Program-made: the position numbers and the translations under genes
NCBI GenBank assembly: GCA_039545295.1
Contig: BCIK01000007.1
Span: 32,605-96,604 of the forward strand
DNA from: Udeniomyces pyricola
Lineage: Eukaryota; Basidiomycota; Tremellomycetes; Cystofilobasidiales; Mrakiaceae
Length of the DNA: 64,000 bases
Direction of reading: 5' to 3'
Notes under the pieces: model-generated
What the model was told of the DNA's origin: nothing
Seen by the model: the letters and a program-made list of their open reading frames with translations, nothing else
The model's database searches: none
Shown: positions 49,801-60,590 of the stretch, one piece after another
How positions within the stretch are numbered: position 1 is the first letter of the stretch
How the letters are laid out: every line of letters starts with the position of its first letter

Positions 49801-50873
49801 CCTCCCCCCCCCCCTCCCCTGTCTCCCTGCTCGGTTTGTAATTTTTGTCCATCTGCCGACACGCTGACTTTGAAAGATCCCCCTCCAGTATTCCCAACAC
49901 CATCCTCACCTCTGGTCTCCCCCGTTCACGAGATTCGTGCGTATTCGATCTCAATACCCCGACGAAGCCGACGTTTGGTGGCCTCTTGCCGTCGTCCGCT
50001 CGACGTGGTCTCGGTACGCCTTCGAGAATGGCATCCAAATCTATGGGCAACCTCGCAGCTGCGGCGACGGCGGACCGGTTGAGGGAAGAGGAGAATCGGC
50101 TTGATGCGGAGAGAAGGAAGGAACCCAATCGAGCGAGCGTAGGAAGTCCAAACGAGGTGAAGACCCTCGGGCGAGCGGCCGGGGTAGGGGGAGGCGTTCC
50201 GAGACGACCTTCGCCTGCTATGGAGAACAATCCACCTCGATCGACGTCTTCCAACTCGCATTACAACCCTTTCGGACCCGAAGCTTCTTCCCGCCCTTCT
50301 TCGAGTCGGCCTCCGCTCCCAAGTTCTATGCACTCGATGCCAGTCAACCTCCCGACTCAACCCCATTCGGCCGGCCCGACCACAAGTTCTTTCACCACTT
50401 CCTCCGAATCCACCACCAGTAAAGTCCCTCTATATCCCAATACCCCTGCTCGATACGATCCCAACGATACCGAGAACCTCCCATCGCCTTTCCTGCGTAA
50501 AGTCGTCGACATCTCTTCGACGCTTCAACCACCTTCGTCGTTGTCAGCGCGACCATCCATGCCTCGCTCACGGAGTACTGCCGGCTTGAGCGCCCATCAA
50601 CCGTCTTCGACCAGCAATGCTGGCGCCAATTTGGCTCGGATGGCCATGGCGGGAAATGCCGCGGCGAACCATACCGGAGGTGGTGGGGGAGGGGGCGTTC
50701 GAGCAGAGGCATATTCGGGTCGACCTTCCATCATGCAGCGCGTCTCGAGAATCAGTATGGTCCCCTCGTCGACGAACGGACAGCATCAAGGGCTGGAACG
50801 ACCGAGTTCTAGAGAGTCGATAGCTAGAGCAGAAGCTGCCATGGGGGAAGCTCAGAGAGCTTTGATGATGTGA
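46823..50873 (+). CDS. NIMA-family (NEK/Kin3) serine/threonine protein kinase
   Basis: Eight exons, 46823-46948, 47380-47450, 47704-47755, 47954-48245, 48419-48617, 48860-49072, 49381-49728 and 49889-50873, give 761 residues. The kinase domain covers about residues 17-290: Gly loop IGQGSFGIIHKV, Lys47 in FARKQL, LNHPHIVGY, MEYCGGGDLSHLI, HRDLKPDN (Asp175), DFGLSKS (Asp194), GTPYYMSPEL, KSDIWALGCVIYEM, PPFHLAKTHNDL and LLSHP. The GGGDL and N-terminal placement are typical of NIMA kinases, which act at mitotic entry and on spindle and nuclear envelope. An insert of about 35 residues (Gly/Ser/Lys-rich) sits just before HRD, as in other fungal members. A coiled coil (ERETSLAAREQAVTEREE and following) comes next, then a Ser/Pro-rich tail. 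The last acceptor could be 49877, adding four residues. The gene begins 120 bp after the assembly gap. Confidence 0.93.
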
Positions 50874-53043
50874 GGGTTGTCAGGCTTGGGGGGGGGGGGG
50901 TGACGCGGGAAGAGTTAAGAAGGTAGTGGAAGGGAAAGAGATGAGCCATTGGAGGCAAGTTGGAGGGGCGGGGAGAAGGAGGTGCCAAACAGATGCAGCC
51001 TTTTCAGACCAGTCTACCCATTTGATGTCTCACGTCATTTTCATCCATACCATTCTTCATGTTCCGCCCCTGTCCTCTCTTGTCTTGTCTTCCAATTCCT
51101 CTCGCATAATCCCTCATCTCGGCTGTTCGTCATGGGATGTCTCACCTTGCAGATATGTCTTAATATCGTTGGTTCTGTCCTTCTTTCTTTTCTCCTATTT
51201 ACCTTCTTTTCGCTTTTCTTCCCCTTTCTTCTTTCCTTCTGTCTTCAGTTCATTTCCTTCCATCAATCGATATCGTCACATCACTATCACCGCATGACCT
51301 CCCAAAATTTTACCCCCCCTCTTCTCGATCGCTTTCAGCTTCTCTTCTTTCCCAGCCCTTCTTGTCAATCATTTACCAATCCACACACGCTTTTTTTTCG
51401 TCTGTCTTTCTCGTTCTTCTCGGATCTTTCCATACATTTTTTCTCCTCACTCTTTTGTTCCTCTTATCCATTGTTGACCCTTCGTTTTTCGTTTTGACTT
51501 TTCACCTCCTTTCTTTCCCTTTCACCTTCTTCATTAAACCCATCTTATCACCTCTGTTCTCTTTGCTCTTTGTGCTCTCAGCCTTAAACCCCAGACTTCT
51601 TCTCTCTCTCCTTCTTCTTCTTCTTTTCTTCTTCTCGTCTTCGTGGGGAACACAATCGATCATTTCCATTATCATCGCGGCCAGCCGTTCATCCATTTAC
51701 TCGACTCCTTCCTATCACTACTACCCCTCATCATCATAGCCTGTTCGACTTTCAGTTCTTGACAGCTTCTCTTCATTCCTTTTTCTTTTCCTTTCTTTCT
51801 TTCTCTCTCTTTCTTTTTTTTCCATCCAGAAGCCTTGCAATCCTTGCAGATCATACGTACCCTATTCGTTCTGTCTCGCCTCAGATCACTCTTCTGTTCT
51901 TTCCCTTCATGAGTTGCAGATGACGAGGATATAGTCGTCCGTCCGTCCGTCCGTCCGTCCGTCCGTCCGTCCGTCCATCCAGGCCGGCGCATGCATTGAA
52001 TCAATACGATCGGTCATTAGATATCCATGTATATCGTGGGGACTAGTGTGACATATGGTTGGACGTTACACGTTTGGATGCTCAGCGCAGAGTTGGACGA
52101 GTCGGTTCTGTATGAAAACGACGTAGATGTTTTTTTTGCGCAGGAGCAGCAGCTGTGCTGAGTGGTCATTCATTTAAGTCGACGCGTCGACTCGTCAGAA
52201 CCAAGTTGGGGGCGCGCGCGAAGCAGTCTCGCTGCGGAATTGAACCCAAGGTGACGTACGCTGACGTATAGAGTGGAAACGCGGCAGGCGTTTGTTTTCT
52301 CGCGCGGGCGGGGCGGGGGGGGGGGGGGGAACAAGCCTTTGCGTAATCAATAATCATGCTCCTTTTGGATTTTCAAAGTCAAACGAACGGGATCAGCGGG
52401 CGAGGCCGGTAAAGACGGATCAAGCCGACGGACTTCCCTCCGGCCCTCCGAAATTTGGATGACGAACTCGTCGGTCAGCCCTTGTCCACCCCACCTTTTG
52501 GGATCCAATGCTGATGCGTGCCCCCCCCTTGCCCCCCCCCCCCCCCCCCCCCTCCCGTTCGACTTCTGACGAGGAGGTCGTCGCCTCCAACGTACCCCGA
52601 CCCCGATGCTTTCATGACTAAACGAAATATATGCCCGGACCTCCACATGTAGCCCAACGCAGCAAACACCGCCTGCCATTTGGATGTAGCTTCGAAGTCG
52701 CACTCATGTTTTGAGTGTCTGTTTCCTCATCCCTTTCTCTCCGACACCCCTCCCCCCCTCCCTTCCCCCCAGGCCATTTTCACCGCCTGTTACATCAATC
52801 CTGTCCTGCAGTGGTCTTCTCTACCCCTTTCGAGCCTCCCATCCCAGCTTGCTCATAGATTCCGCCTGCCGATAGTCGATAGCCATCCCACGAAATTTGT
52901 TTGATTCATCGAGACCTGCCGTTCGCAACTTGCAAGTGTTCCAAAACATCCCAACAGGCATTCACCCATAGCCGGCACCCCCCTTTTTTTGTTCTTTCTT
53001 ACACCCCATCACCCTGCCCTCCTGCTCTGGACCCACCTTCGAC
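50874..53043. other. Intergenic, kinase 3' region and MFS promoter
   Basis: About 2.2 kb without a supported gene. The plus strand is pyrimidine-rich from 51040 to 51840. There are ten GTCC units (51937-51976), a 16-bp perfect palindrome with a central ACGCGT (52177-52192), G or C runs near 50890, 52313-52329 and 52535-52553, and a CT-rich stretch before the MFS start codon. Confidence 0.55.
51937..51976. repeat. GTCC tetranucleotide repeat, ten units
   Basis: Perfect tandem GTCC units in the region downstream of the kinase gene. There are no spacers, so it is a simple microsatellite. Confidence 0.95.
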
Positions 53044-56000
53044 ATGAAAGTCACGACCATCAACGCCTCCATCTTCCCAACCACGCCTACCGAGCACATC
53101 GATCTCCCCCTCGCTCAAGGTTCGGCCGCCGCCAACGCCAACGGCAAGACCGAACGCGTCTCGGTCGGTAAGAACCAAACGCTCGACACTGCTCAGGACG
53201 CCGAGGAAGATCGAATCGAGGAACTCGAAGCGGCCGGTAAGATCATCCTCGTCGAGTGGGAAGGGGAGAACGATCCGGAGAATCCTATGAATTGGTCAAA
53301 GGGCAAGAAATGGTTCATGACGGTTTTGTTGTGTGCGATGACGCTTTTTATGTAAGTCCACAGTCGGGGGGGGGGAGGGGGGGGGAAGGGAGAGAGAGGA
53401 GGGGGGGGGAAGACGGCTTGAAAGGATCCAGTAGAATAGAAAGGGAAAGCTTCTTTCACGGACCTCCTTCTTCACGTAGTATCAATTGGGCGATGGAAAT
53501 CAGGCCCTTCGTCATATAGGTTACGCACTGACTAGACTTGCTTCTTCTTGAATCATTGCGTTCTTAGTGGTCTCGCCACGTCTGCCTACTCGGTCGGCAT
53601 TACACCTAGTCGGTCCCTTTCTCATGCTTTCACATCGGTCCCCGGCCAGAAGCCTCGATATCCACGACCCCCTTCTACCAGGACGGTATTCCGTTATATT
53701 CCAGGTGACCGTACGTATCATACACTGACATTGATTGCCTCACTCATTCAGTGTGCAAGGAATTGGGTGTTGATCCTGAGGTCGGACAGGTTGGAATGTA
53801 AGCATTGTTCTCTTATTTATTTCTCGCTTTTTCTTCTCACTCTCTTGTCCATCGCTTCTTCTTCCTTTGCCATCGAGTCTGCAACTGATGTTGAATTCGT
53901 TTCTCTTGATGTGATGTAGGTTTGTTTTCAACCTCGCTTTTGCCTTCATCCCTCTCTTCTTCGCCCCTCTGTCGGTCAGTGCTTCTCCTCACTTACACCA
54001 TCTACTCATCATCTTCACGCATCTATTCGACTGCTAATCCGTTCCGCTTATCTTCCTATCGTTTCTCATCTGCGGTGGGTGTGATTCGTTTTCGTACGCA
54101 TTTCAGGAGTACTACGGTCGGAATCCAGTATACCTCATTTCCTACGCATTCTTCACGGTCTTCTTCATTCCTCTGGCTTTGGCCAAGAACATCCAGGTAC
54201 ATCGGGGGAACAGTTTTTCTTCTTTCTCTTCTTCAAATCGGCTCATGCTTTGGTCAGATCGCATTGATCTACCTTGCCGTATTGTCAACATAGTCTGATA
54301 GTGTACTTCCGGTCCATCGTCTCTCTCTTGCCTTTAACTCGCCTCCCCGCCTCGCCCCTTCTCCTTTCTACTTTTCTTTCTTTCTCGTTGGGGATAACAG
54401 ACGGTCATCATTGCAAGGTTCTTCTCCGGTATCTTTGGTGCAGCGGGAACGACATTGATCGGGGGTGGATTGGCCGATATCTGTTCGTTTCACTTGCCCT
54501 CATCTTCCTCATCGCCCCTTCACTTCCCATCTTCGTGCTAGCCAACCTTTGAAATGCCCAACTGGCTCATGGCCGATCTGCGATCCTGATATATACTTCT
54601 CTCTCCACTCATCCTCTCTCCTTCCTACGTCTTATACCTCGTTCTTGCTTGCCTTCTGAAAGGGGTGACTTCTGAGCGATCGGCTCCGATGGCACTCTTT
54701 TCATTCGTGGCCGTGTTTGGTACCATTGCAGCCCCCTTGTACTCTGGCTTCATCTTGGCTGCCAAGGGATGGCGGTGGATTGAATGGGTTCAACTCATCG
54801 TACGTCCAATCACGACTCATAATCCCACTTGCGCAATAACTCGAGGATGTCCTCCATCAATCCTTTGACTTGTGTCACATGACTCACAATTGCTTGCTTG
54901 TCTGCTTCTTTTTTTTTTTTTTTGGATGACTGTTGCCCTGAGCAGGTCAACGGCGGAGCTCTCGTGATCGAACTCATCTTCCTCAAAGAAACCCGAGGAT
55001 CCGTCATCCTTGCCCGACGAGCCAAGAACCTTCGGAAGGAGACGGGCGACAACCGGTACCGAGCGCCCTCGGAACTCGAGCGAGAATCTTACAAGGACGT
55101 CCTGAGGGAGTCGTCGACCAAGGCGTTGAAGTTGCTCTTTACCGAACCGACCGTGTTGTTCTTTTCGCTTTGGATTTCGTTCGCTTGGGGAAGTGAGTCG
55201 AACAAAAACGCCTCTTCTCGTCATCCTATCCTTTTTTGCGCTTTCTTTTTTTGCTGTGACGTGTTGTTGCCGGACACTTTCTGATGCCTGATCAATCTTC
55301 TTTCCCTTTTCTCGCACTTTTTACCTGTTGCACCAGTCATCTTCCTCTTCTTTTCCGTCATCCCCCTTAGTAAGCCGACTCTCAAACATCCTTCCCCCCT
55401 GTGTCCTTTGACACTTCTTTACTGACATGTGCTAAATCCCGCTTGCGTCGTTCATACAGCTTTCGAAGGAAACCACGGTTGGAAGACGGGCGTGTCCGGT
55501 CTCGCTTACGTCCCCCTCGTCGTACGTCTTTCTGCAACTTTATCTCAGTCTTCCTCGGTCTTCTTGTTTCTGTTCCCTCCATCAAAGTTGACTTTTTCTT
55601 CTTCTTCTTCTTCTTATTTTTCTTCCTTTTCGTCAACCAAATGCGTCTGTCGTGGATAAGATTGGAACCTGCATCGGCTTCGGAACCAATTTCTGTGCGT
55701 TTTTATCCATGTTCTTGGAGCTCGCCCCCAAACGTCTCCATGTCGTCCATGATGACCCAACCGTCCCTGACACCCAGATCTATGGATTCCTACTTCCTGA
55801 TGACTCTTCTCATGGGGGATGAAATCAGACCAAGATCACCTTTACAATCAAGCGACCCGAGCGAACGACGGGGTTGAACGTCCCGAAGCTCGTCTCTACT
55901 CTTCCCTCATCGGAACGTTTTTACTCCCTATCGGACTCTGGTGGTTCTCTTGGACTCAATTCGAGTCGATCCATTGGATCGTTCCAGCCATTGCTTTGGT

Positions 56001-57081
56001 TCCCATGTAAGCTTTCATCAAGACACAGACTACAAAGAAGAAGTAAAAAAGAAGGATCGTTTGTGTTCGAATGTCGAGTCTGACGCCACTACCTCTTGCC
56101 TGCCTCTCTATCACTCTTTTCTTCTTTTTTTCTGTTTTTTTTTTCTCTTCTCTCTCTCTCTCTCTTTTCCAACCGACCTGAACACAAACGACCTCATGTG
56201 GATCTCTGGTCGGAACAGTATTCTCGGTATTTACCAGATCTTCCTCAGTTGCTATTCGTATCTCACCGATGCGTACGGCGATAACGCGTCGTCCGCCGTG
56301 GCTGGTCAAGGGTTCATGAGAAACCTCTTTGCCGCTAGTTTCCCGTCCGTATATCTCCAGCGTCATGGTCCCTCTCTAATAACCCCCCGTTGCGAAAGCC
56401 CCCATCTGGAACATCAATCTGATTCTTGCACGTTCGTTTTCTGATCGCTCTGCTGAATGGATATAGGTTGTTTGGTGGATACATGTTCAAAGGCATGGGT
56501 TACCAAGGCGCTGGTTCGCTTNTTGCCGCTCTTGCTACGATCGCTATCCCCGTACGTTCGATGCGTCCCCCGTTTATGTTGCTAGTAGACAGTCGTCCGC
56601 CATTTTTTTTTTTTTTTTTTTTTTTGTATTTATGTTGGGCGTTTGTTGTCCCCCGTGCCAATCAAGTGCCGATCCAACCTTTTCACTAACACCTCCCCTT
56701 GTTTCTCCACCGTAATCTACTTTTCTTCTGTCTCTCGACTTCCATCCTCCACATCTATCCCTGACCCTGCTCCATTCGTCTCCTTCAAATGGACCCCCNC
56801 CCCCCCCCCCAAAAAATAAAAAAAATAAAAAATAGTTCCCCTTCATCCTCTATAAATACGGACCGACTATCCGTGCGCGGTCCAAGTACGCTTCGGCACT
56901 CGACCTCAAATCGCACCAACATTCCGATCGAGCCGCTGCCAAACGGCAACAGCAACAACATCCGGCAAATGAAAGCGAGGAAGCTGCCAGGCAGAGTGGG
57001 GAGAAGACCGCCGTTGGGTCGATGAGGGGAGGGCCTTCGCCCGATCAGACCAAGTCGGAGGTCAAGAAGGATGTCGTTTGA
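53044..57081 (+). CDS. MFS transporter, DHA1 (drug/polyamine:H+ antiporter) type
   Basis: Fifteen exons: 53044-53351, 53568-53608, 53752-53797, 53920-53974, 54107-54196, 54401-54482, 54663-54799, 54946-55192, 55337-55369, 55460-55521, 55661-55694, 55829-56006, 56219-56344, 56467-56551 and 56836-57081, giving 589 residues. A cytosolic N-tail of about 95 residues ends in DPENPMNWSKGKKWF, the classical entry to the first span of fungal DHA1 carriers. Then come LATSAYSVGI, FNLAFAFIPLFFAPLSEYYGRNPVYLISY (loop 2-3 motif with GRNPVY, as in Tpo1-like proteins), a GTTLIGGGLADI span, ERSAPMALFSF, KETRGSVILARRAK in the central loop, NHGWKTGVSGLAYVPL, and final spans with YLTDAYGDNASSAVAGQGFMRNLFAASFPLFGGYMF. 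It should export small molecules at the plasma membrane; the substrate is unknown. An N at 56522 leaves one codon (NTT) undefined. The C-tail is hydrophilic and Gln/Glu-rich. Confidence 0.9.
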
Positions 57082-57776
57082 AAAATTTGATGGCCAATTC
57101 TTCTCGGGTCGGATTGGGTCGTTGTGGAATGTGTAGAGTCGGACGTGTTGGAGACGTTTCTTGGGTTCCGTCCTCTTCATCTTCGTTTTTTTTTTGTAAG
57201 AGGGGGGAGGGGGGGATGGGTTACCAACTGAGGAGTAGGACGTAGCTACAGAAAGAAAAAGAAACAAATGGTTTAATTCAAGTCATGGTCAAATTATACA
57301 AAAACCGGATATTCATAGCCGCCGATCTTACGTTGCTCAGTTACAATCCATCTTTCACCCCTTATCTTGACGATCTTACCTTCCTCACAATCTCTCTCAT
57401 CGAAAAGAAAGAAAAAAAAAAGAAGACCAGAACAATGAAAAAGGAGACAAATGCCCGGTACAAATTGCTAACGTAACTTGTATCCCATGCAGAAATATTA
57501 CGTCAGGATGTGCATGGTATATGTAATGTGATGCATGAATACCATCATCTCATTTCTAAACCACTCGGGCCCTTAAAAAATCTAGATGATCTCAATCACT
57601 GAAATTTTCTATATGTATGTTTTCTAAGAATCAAGAATCAACTCGATTTTCCCCCATGGAAAACCCCCCCCCCCCCCCCCTCTGCTTTCTTTTCCTACAG
57701 TCCCGGACGGTTCATTTGGAGGGATCAACCGTCCTTCTCTGGGTTCTATCCACCTCGCCCCTCTCCCTTTCCATTA
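57082..57776. other. Intergenic, convergent 3' ends
   Basis: Between the stops of the MFS gene (+) and the serine hydrolase gene (-). AT-rich in the middle, with a C run at 57664-57680. No gene is supported. Confidence 0.6.
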
Positions 57777-60215
57777 TTAAAGTCTCGCCCCATCCGCCGA
57801 ACCAGTCGTACCCCTTTCCTCTCCTCCCTCATCCTTCTTATCTCCACCTTGTCCTCCACCCGTGGCAGGCGTAGACGTTCCTGAAGTTGCTCGAGACGAC
57901 TGCATCGGGGTCGATCCTTCCGAAGGTGGTTGGAGGACGTGAGGCGTCGGACTCGGGACGTCACCTTGGAGACCGCCGGGAGTGAAAGAGTTGATGTAGT
58001 CTGTTGGATGGGGGGTTTGGAATGAGAAGGGAAAGAAGGGGGAGAGGGGGGGGGGAAGGGGAGGAGGGAAGGCGTGAAGAGCAGTCAGCAAGCAAAAACA
58101 AATCGAAAAATAAAAAAAATAAACTTTCACGACTCGTCTTCTCATATCTGATTATTTTTTTGACCTCCATTCACCTCTCTCCAACAAACAATCATCAACA
58201 AAAACTCTTTCCACTCATCTCGGACGAACCCTTGAAAAAATGTCGAAACCCCGGTTTCGATGGCACATAATGCCCTCCATCATGCTTCTCGACCCTCGAA
58301 TCCCAACAAGCCTCGGCGAGATGCAAGCTGCGTTCTTCTTGGATGATGACGTCGTTTCGGCCAATGACGTGGAGCGTCGGGGTTTGTTCGATGGGGAAGT
58401 AGGCCCGAAGATCGGGGGTCTTCGGAGAGGGGAGGAAGCCTTGAGACGTGAAGGGAGGTGTGAGGGAGGATAAAAGGTGAGGAGCGTCAGATGTGGGTTG
58501 GTGATATTGGAGGGTGTTTGAGAGAAAGATCAAACTGGAATCGGCTAAAGTAGAAGGAGGGGGGAGGGGGGAGGGGAGGGAGAGAGAGAGAAAAAAAGGA
58601 GGAAGGTGGACAAAGACGGACGTACCTCCGACGAAGATGGCAACTTTGATTATAATCCTCAGGATCAGTAAGAGTTTGAATTTACATCAAAACGCAAAAA
58701 GAAGGTTTTCGAACCGATATAATCAGCTGCGTGCTGGAGTTCACGTGTCACGACAAGGCACTACCTCACGAGGCGACGTGTTTCCCGCTTGCCTGTCCTC
58801 TACTCGACTCAAGTCGTGCCTGGCGTTCGTGAGTGGCATGAAGAGGACCTACATTTGAACTGCTTCGCTGGGTCTTGCTTGAACACTGGATGAAGACTGG
58901 GCTTCTCGGTCAGCGAGACCAAGAGGGCAGCCATGCCTGCTCCCTGATCGCATGTACGTCCATTTGTTTGTTTGTTTGTTTGTTTGTTTTTTTAAGGGGA
59001 AAAGAAGAACAAAACAAGAGAGCAAGTAGAGGATACGTGTCAATCAGTGAGTCAGTCGGGAGATGGTGGTTTGAGTGAAACAATGATCGAAAGGATTGAT
59101 GGTGGCTGTGGGAGGAAGCGAGAGTTTGCGTTCGGTTCCTTGACTTACCTGGGAGAATCCAAGAATACCCTGATGGGAACAAGCCGGGTTGAGCGTGTCA
59201 TAGGTTATGTAGGCATATCAGCATCAGTACGGTGTATGCTTTCTTCGAGCTTCCATGCCATGAATTCAGCCCAGTCGGTTTCTTTCTACTCTGTTTCAGC
59301 CCGGCCCAATGGAAAGGCTCAGAGACATCAAGACAAGAAGAGAGAGAAAAGAAAAAGAAAAACGCTCTCACATCAAACCCTTGGGTATCCTGTTTGATAA
59401 TGCCTCTCAGATACTCGATGCTCTCATCAAGACCCCGAAACGTTTCCCAAGCGTCTCCCTGGTTGTCCTTTTCCCACCACGATCTCGGCGTCGTCTCGGC
59501 CGTTTGCTCGGCCGGTGACTCCGACGCCGTCGAATCGAAATCGGCGAGGGATCCGCCAAAAGTTGGGTTGAGAACGATGTGGGGGGGCTTTCGGGAGTGA
59601 TCAGAGAGACGGTGAAAGGAGGCAATGAGGATGGAAGGGAAAGGGGAAAAGGAAGGGAAAGGGAGGGGTCAGTTCGGAGCGAAGTGACACGCGAGGTGAC
59701 CCGCTGTCAGACGAGATTTGCGAGGATAGGACCGACATCAACGAAGACTAAGAACGCCCAAGTCCGTAAAGATATCGTTAGCTCGAGTCTCGACGTGAAC
59801 TGCGTCAGGCAGTGTTTGTTTTTGAGAGAAGAGAAAGAGGGAGACACGCGAGAGCACGATAGCAAGCGGATGGACGGACCAAATTCGATGTTCTTGCCGA
59901 CTCCTTTGCGGACGGCGCCCATTTTTTTGCTCATGATGGCGGCATTCTGGAGTCAGGGACAACAAGGGAAGAACAGGGGGTAGCGGCCGTGATGGGATCG
60001 ATTTGATGGGGATGACGATTGGACAGGAGTAGAGAAGAGTAGAGTAGAGTAGCGAAAGAAGGAAGGAAGGAAGGAAGGAAGGAAGGGAAGACGTCAGAGG
60101 TCAGAAGGGGTGGGTGGGTGTATGGGACGGATGAGATGAAGGGGATGTGGAGCTGGACCTGAGTGTAGCCTGGAAGAGTGAGGATGCGGATGGTGTTGAG
60201 GGCGGTGGATGCCAT
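57777..60215 (-). CDS. FSH1-type serine hydrolase (alpha/beta hydrolase)
   Basis: Nine minus-strand exons, 60215-60159, 59946-59880, 59747-59737 (11 nt), 59587-59372, 59169-59149 (21 nt), 58943-58853, 58643-58622 (22 nt), 58534-58230 and 58000-57777, give 337 residues. The family hydrolyses esters or related bonds; natural substrates are mostly unknown. The order of motifs is right: RILTLPGYTQNAAIMSKKMGAVRKGVG, then EFVFVDPPHIV, the nucleophile elbow GILGFSQGAG with Ser123, LHVIGRNDVII with Asp223 and HDGGHYVPSK with His250. All three catalytic residues are therefore present. The 11-nt exon is essential to read FVFVD, and the 21- and 22-nt exons supply GILGFSQ and AIFVGG. The tail after residue 265 is Ser/Thr/Gly-rich and dispensable-looking. 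The gene shares a 375-bp divergent promoter with palC. Confidence 0.88.
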
Positions 60216-60590
60216 GATGGCTGCTGGCTGATGGCTGATGGCTGGTTGATGGAATGGGGGTTGCCAATGGATCGATGGGATTGGGGGGGGGGGGGGAAAA
60301 GAAGAAACTCAAAGGGGACGACGGGGGAAGCCGATCGGAATCATCATGAATCATCATCTTCTTCTTACTTGCTACAAGTTCATGTTTCAAGTACATTCAT
60401 TTACCGCCAACGCATTCCATCCTCATCTTTATCATTTTCCATCATCTTCCCCACCAGCACCCACACCCACACTCACACCCACACCCACACCAATCTCATC
60501 AACCAACCGACACCCATCCCAAATCACCACCACCACCACCACCACCACCACCACCACCACCACCACCACCATCATCACCATTCAACAACA
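60216..60590. promoter_or_regulatory. Divergent promoter between FSH1-type gene and palC
   Basis: 375 bp between two start codons. It contains a G run near 60284-60296 and an ACC/CAC repeat at about 60525-60571 immediately upstream of the palC ATG. No TATA box is evident. Confidence 0.55.
60525..60571. repeat. CAC trinucleotide repeat in palC 5' leader
   Basis: About fifteen CAC units ending 20 bases before the palC start codon at 60591. Reading frames through it give polyHis or polyThr and were not treated as coding because the conserved protein start lies after it. Confidence 0.9.

Noticed and set aside
51937..51976. Possible CRISPR-like repeat array
   Set aside because: The units are 4 bp and directly tandem without spacers; it is a microsatellite in a eukaryotic genome.
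52195..52260. tRNA-like B box on the minus strand (GGGTTCAATTCC)
   Set aside because: The bases flanking the loop do not pair into a T stem, and no acceptor stem or A box is found at the right distance.
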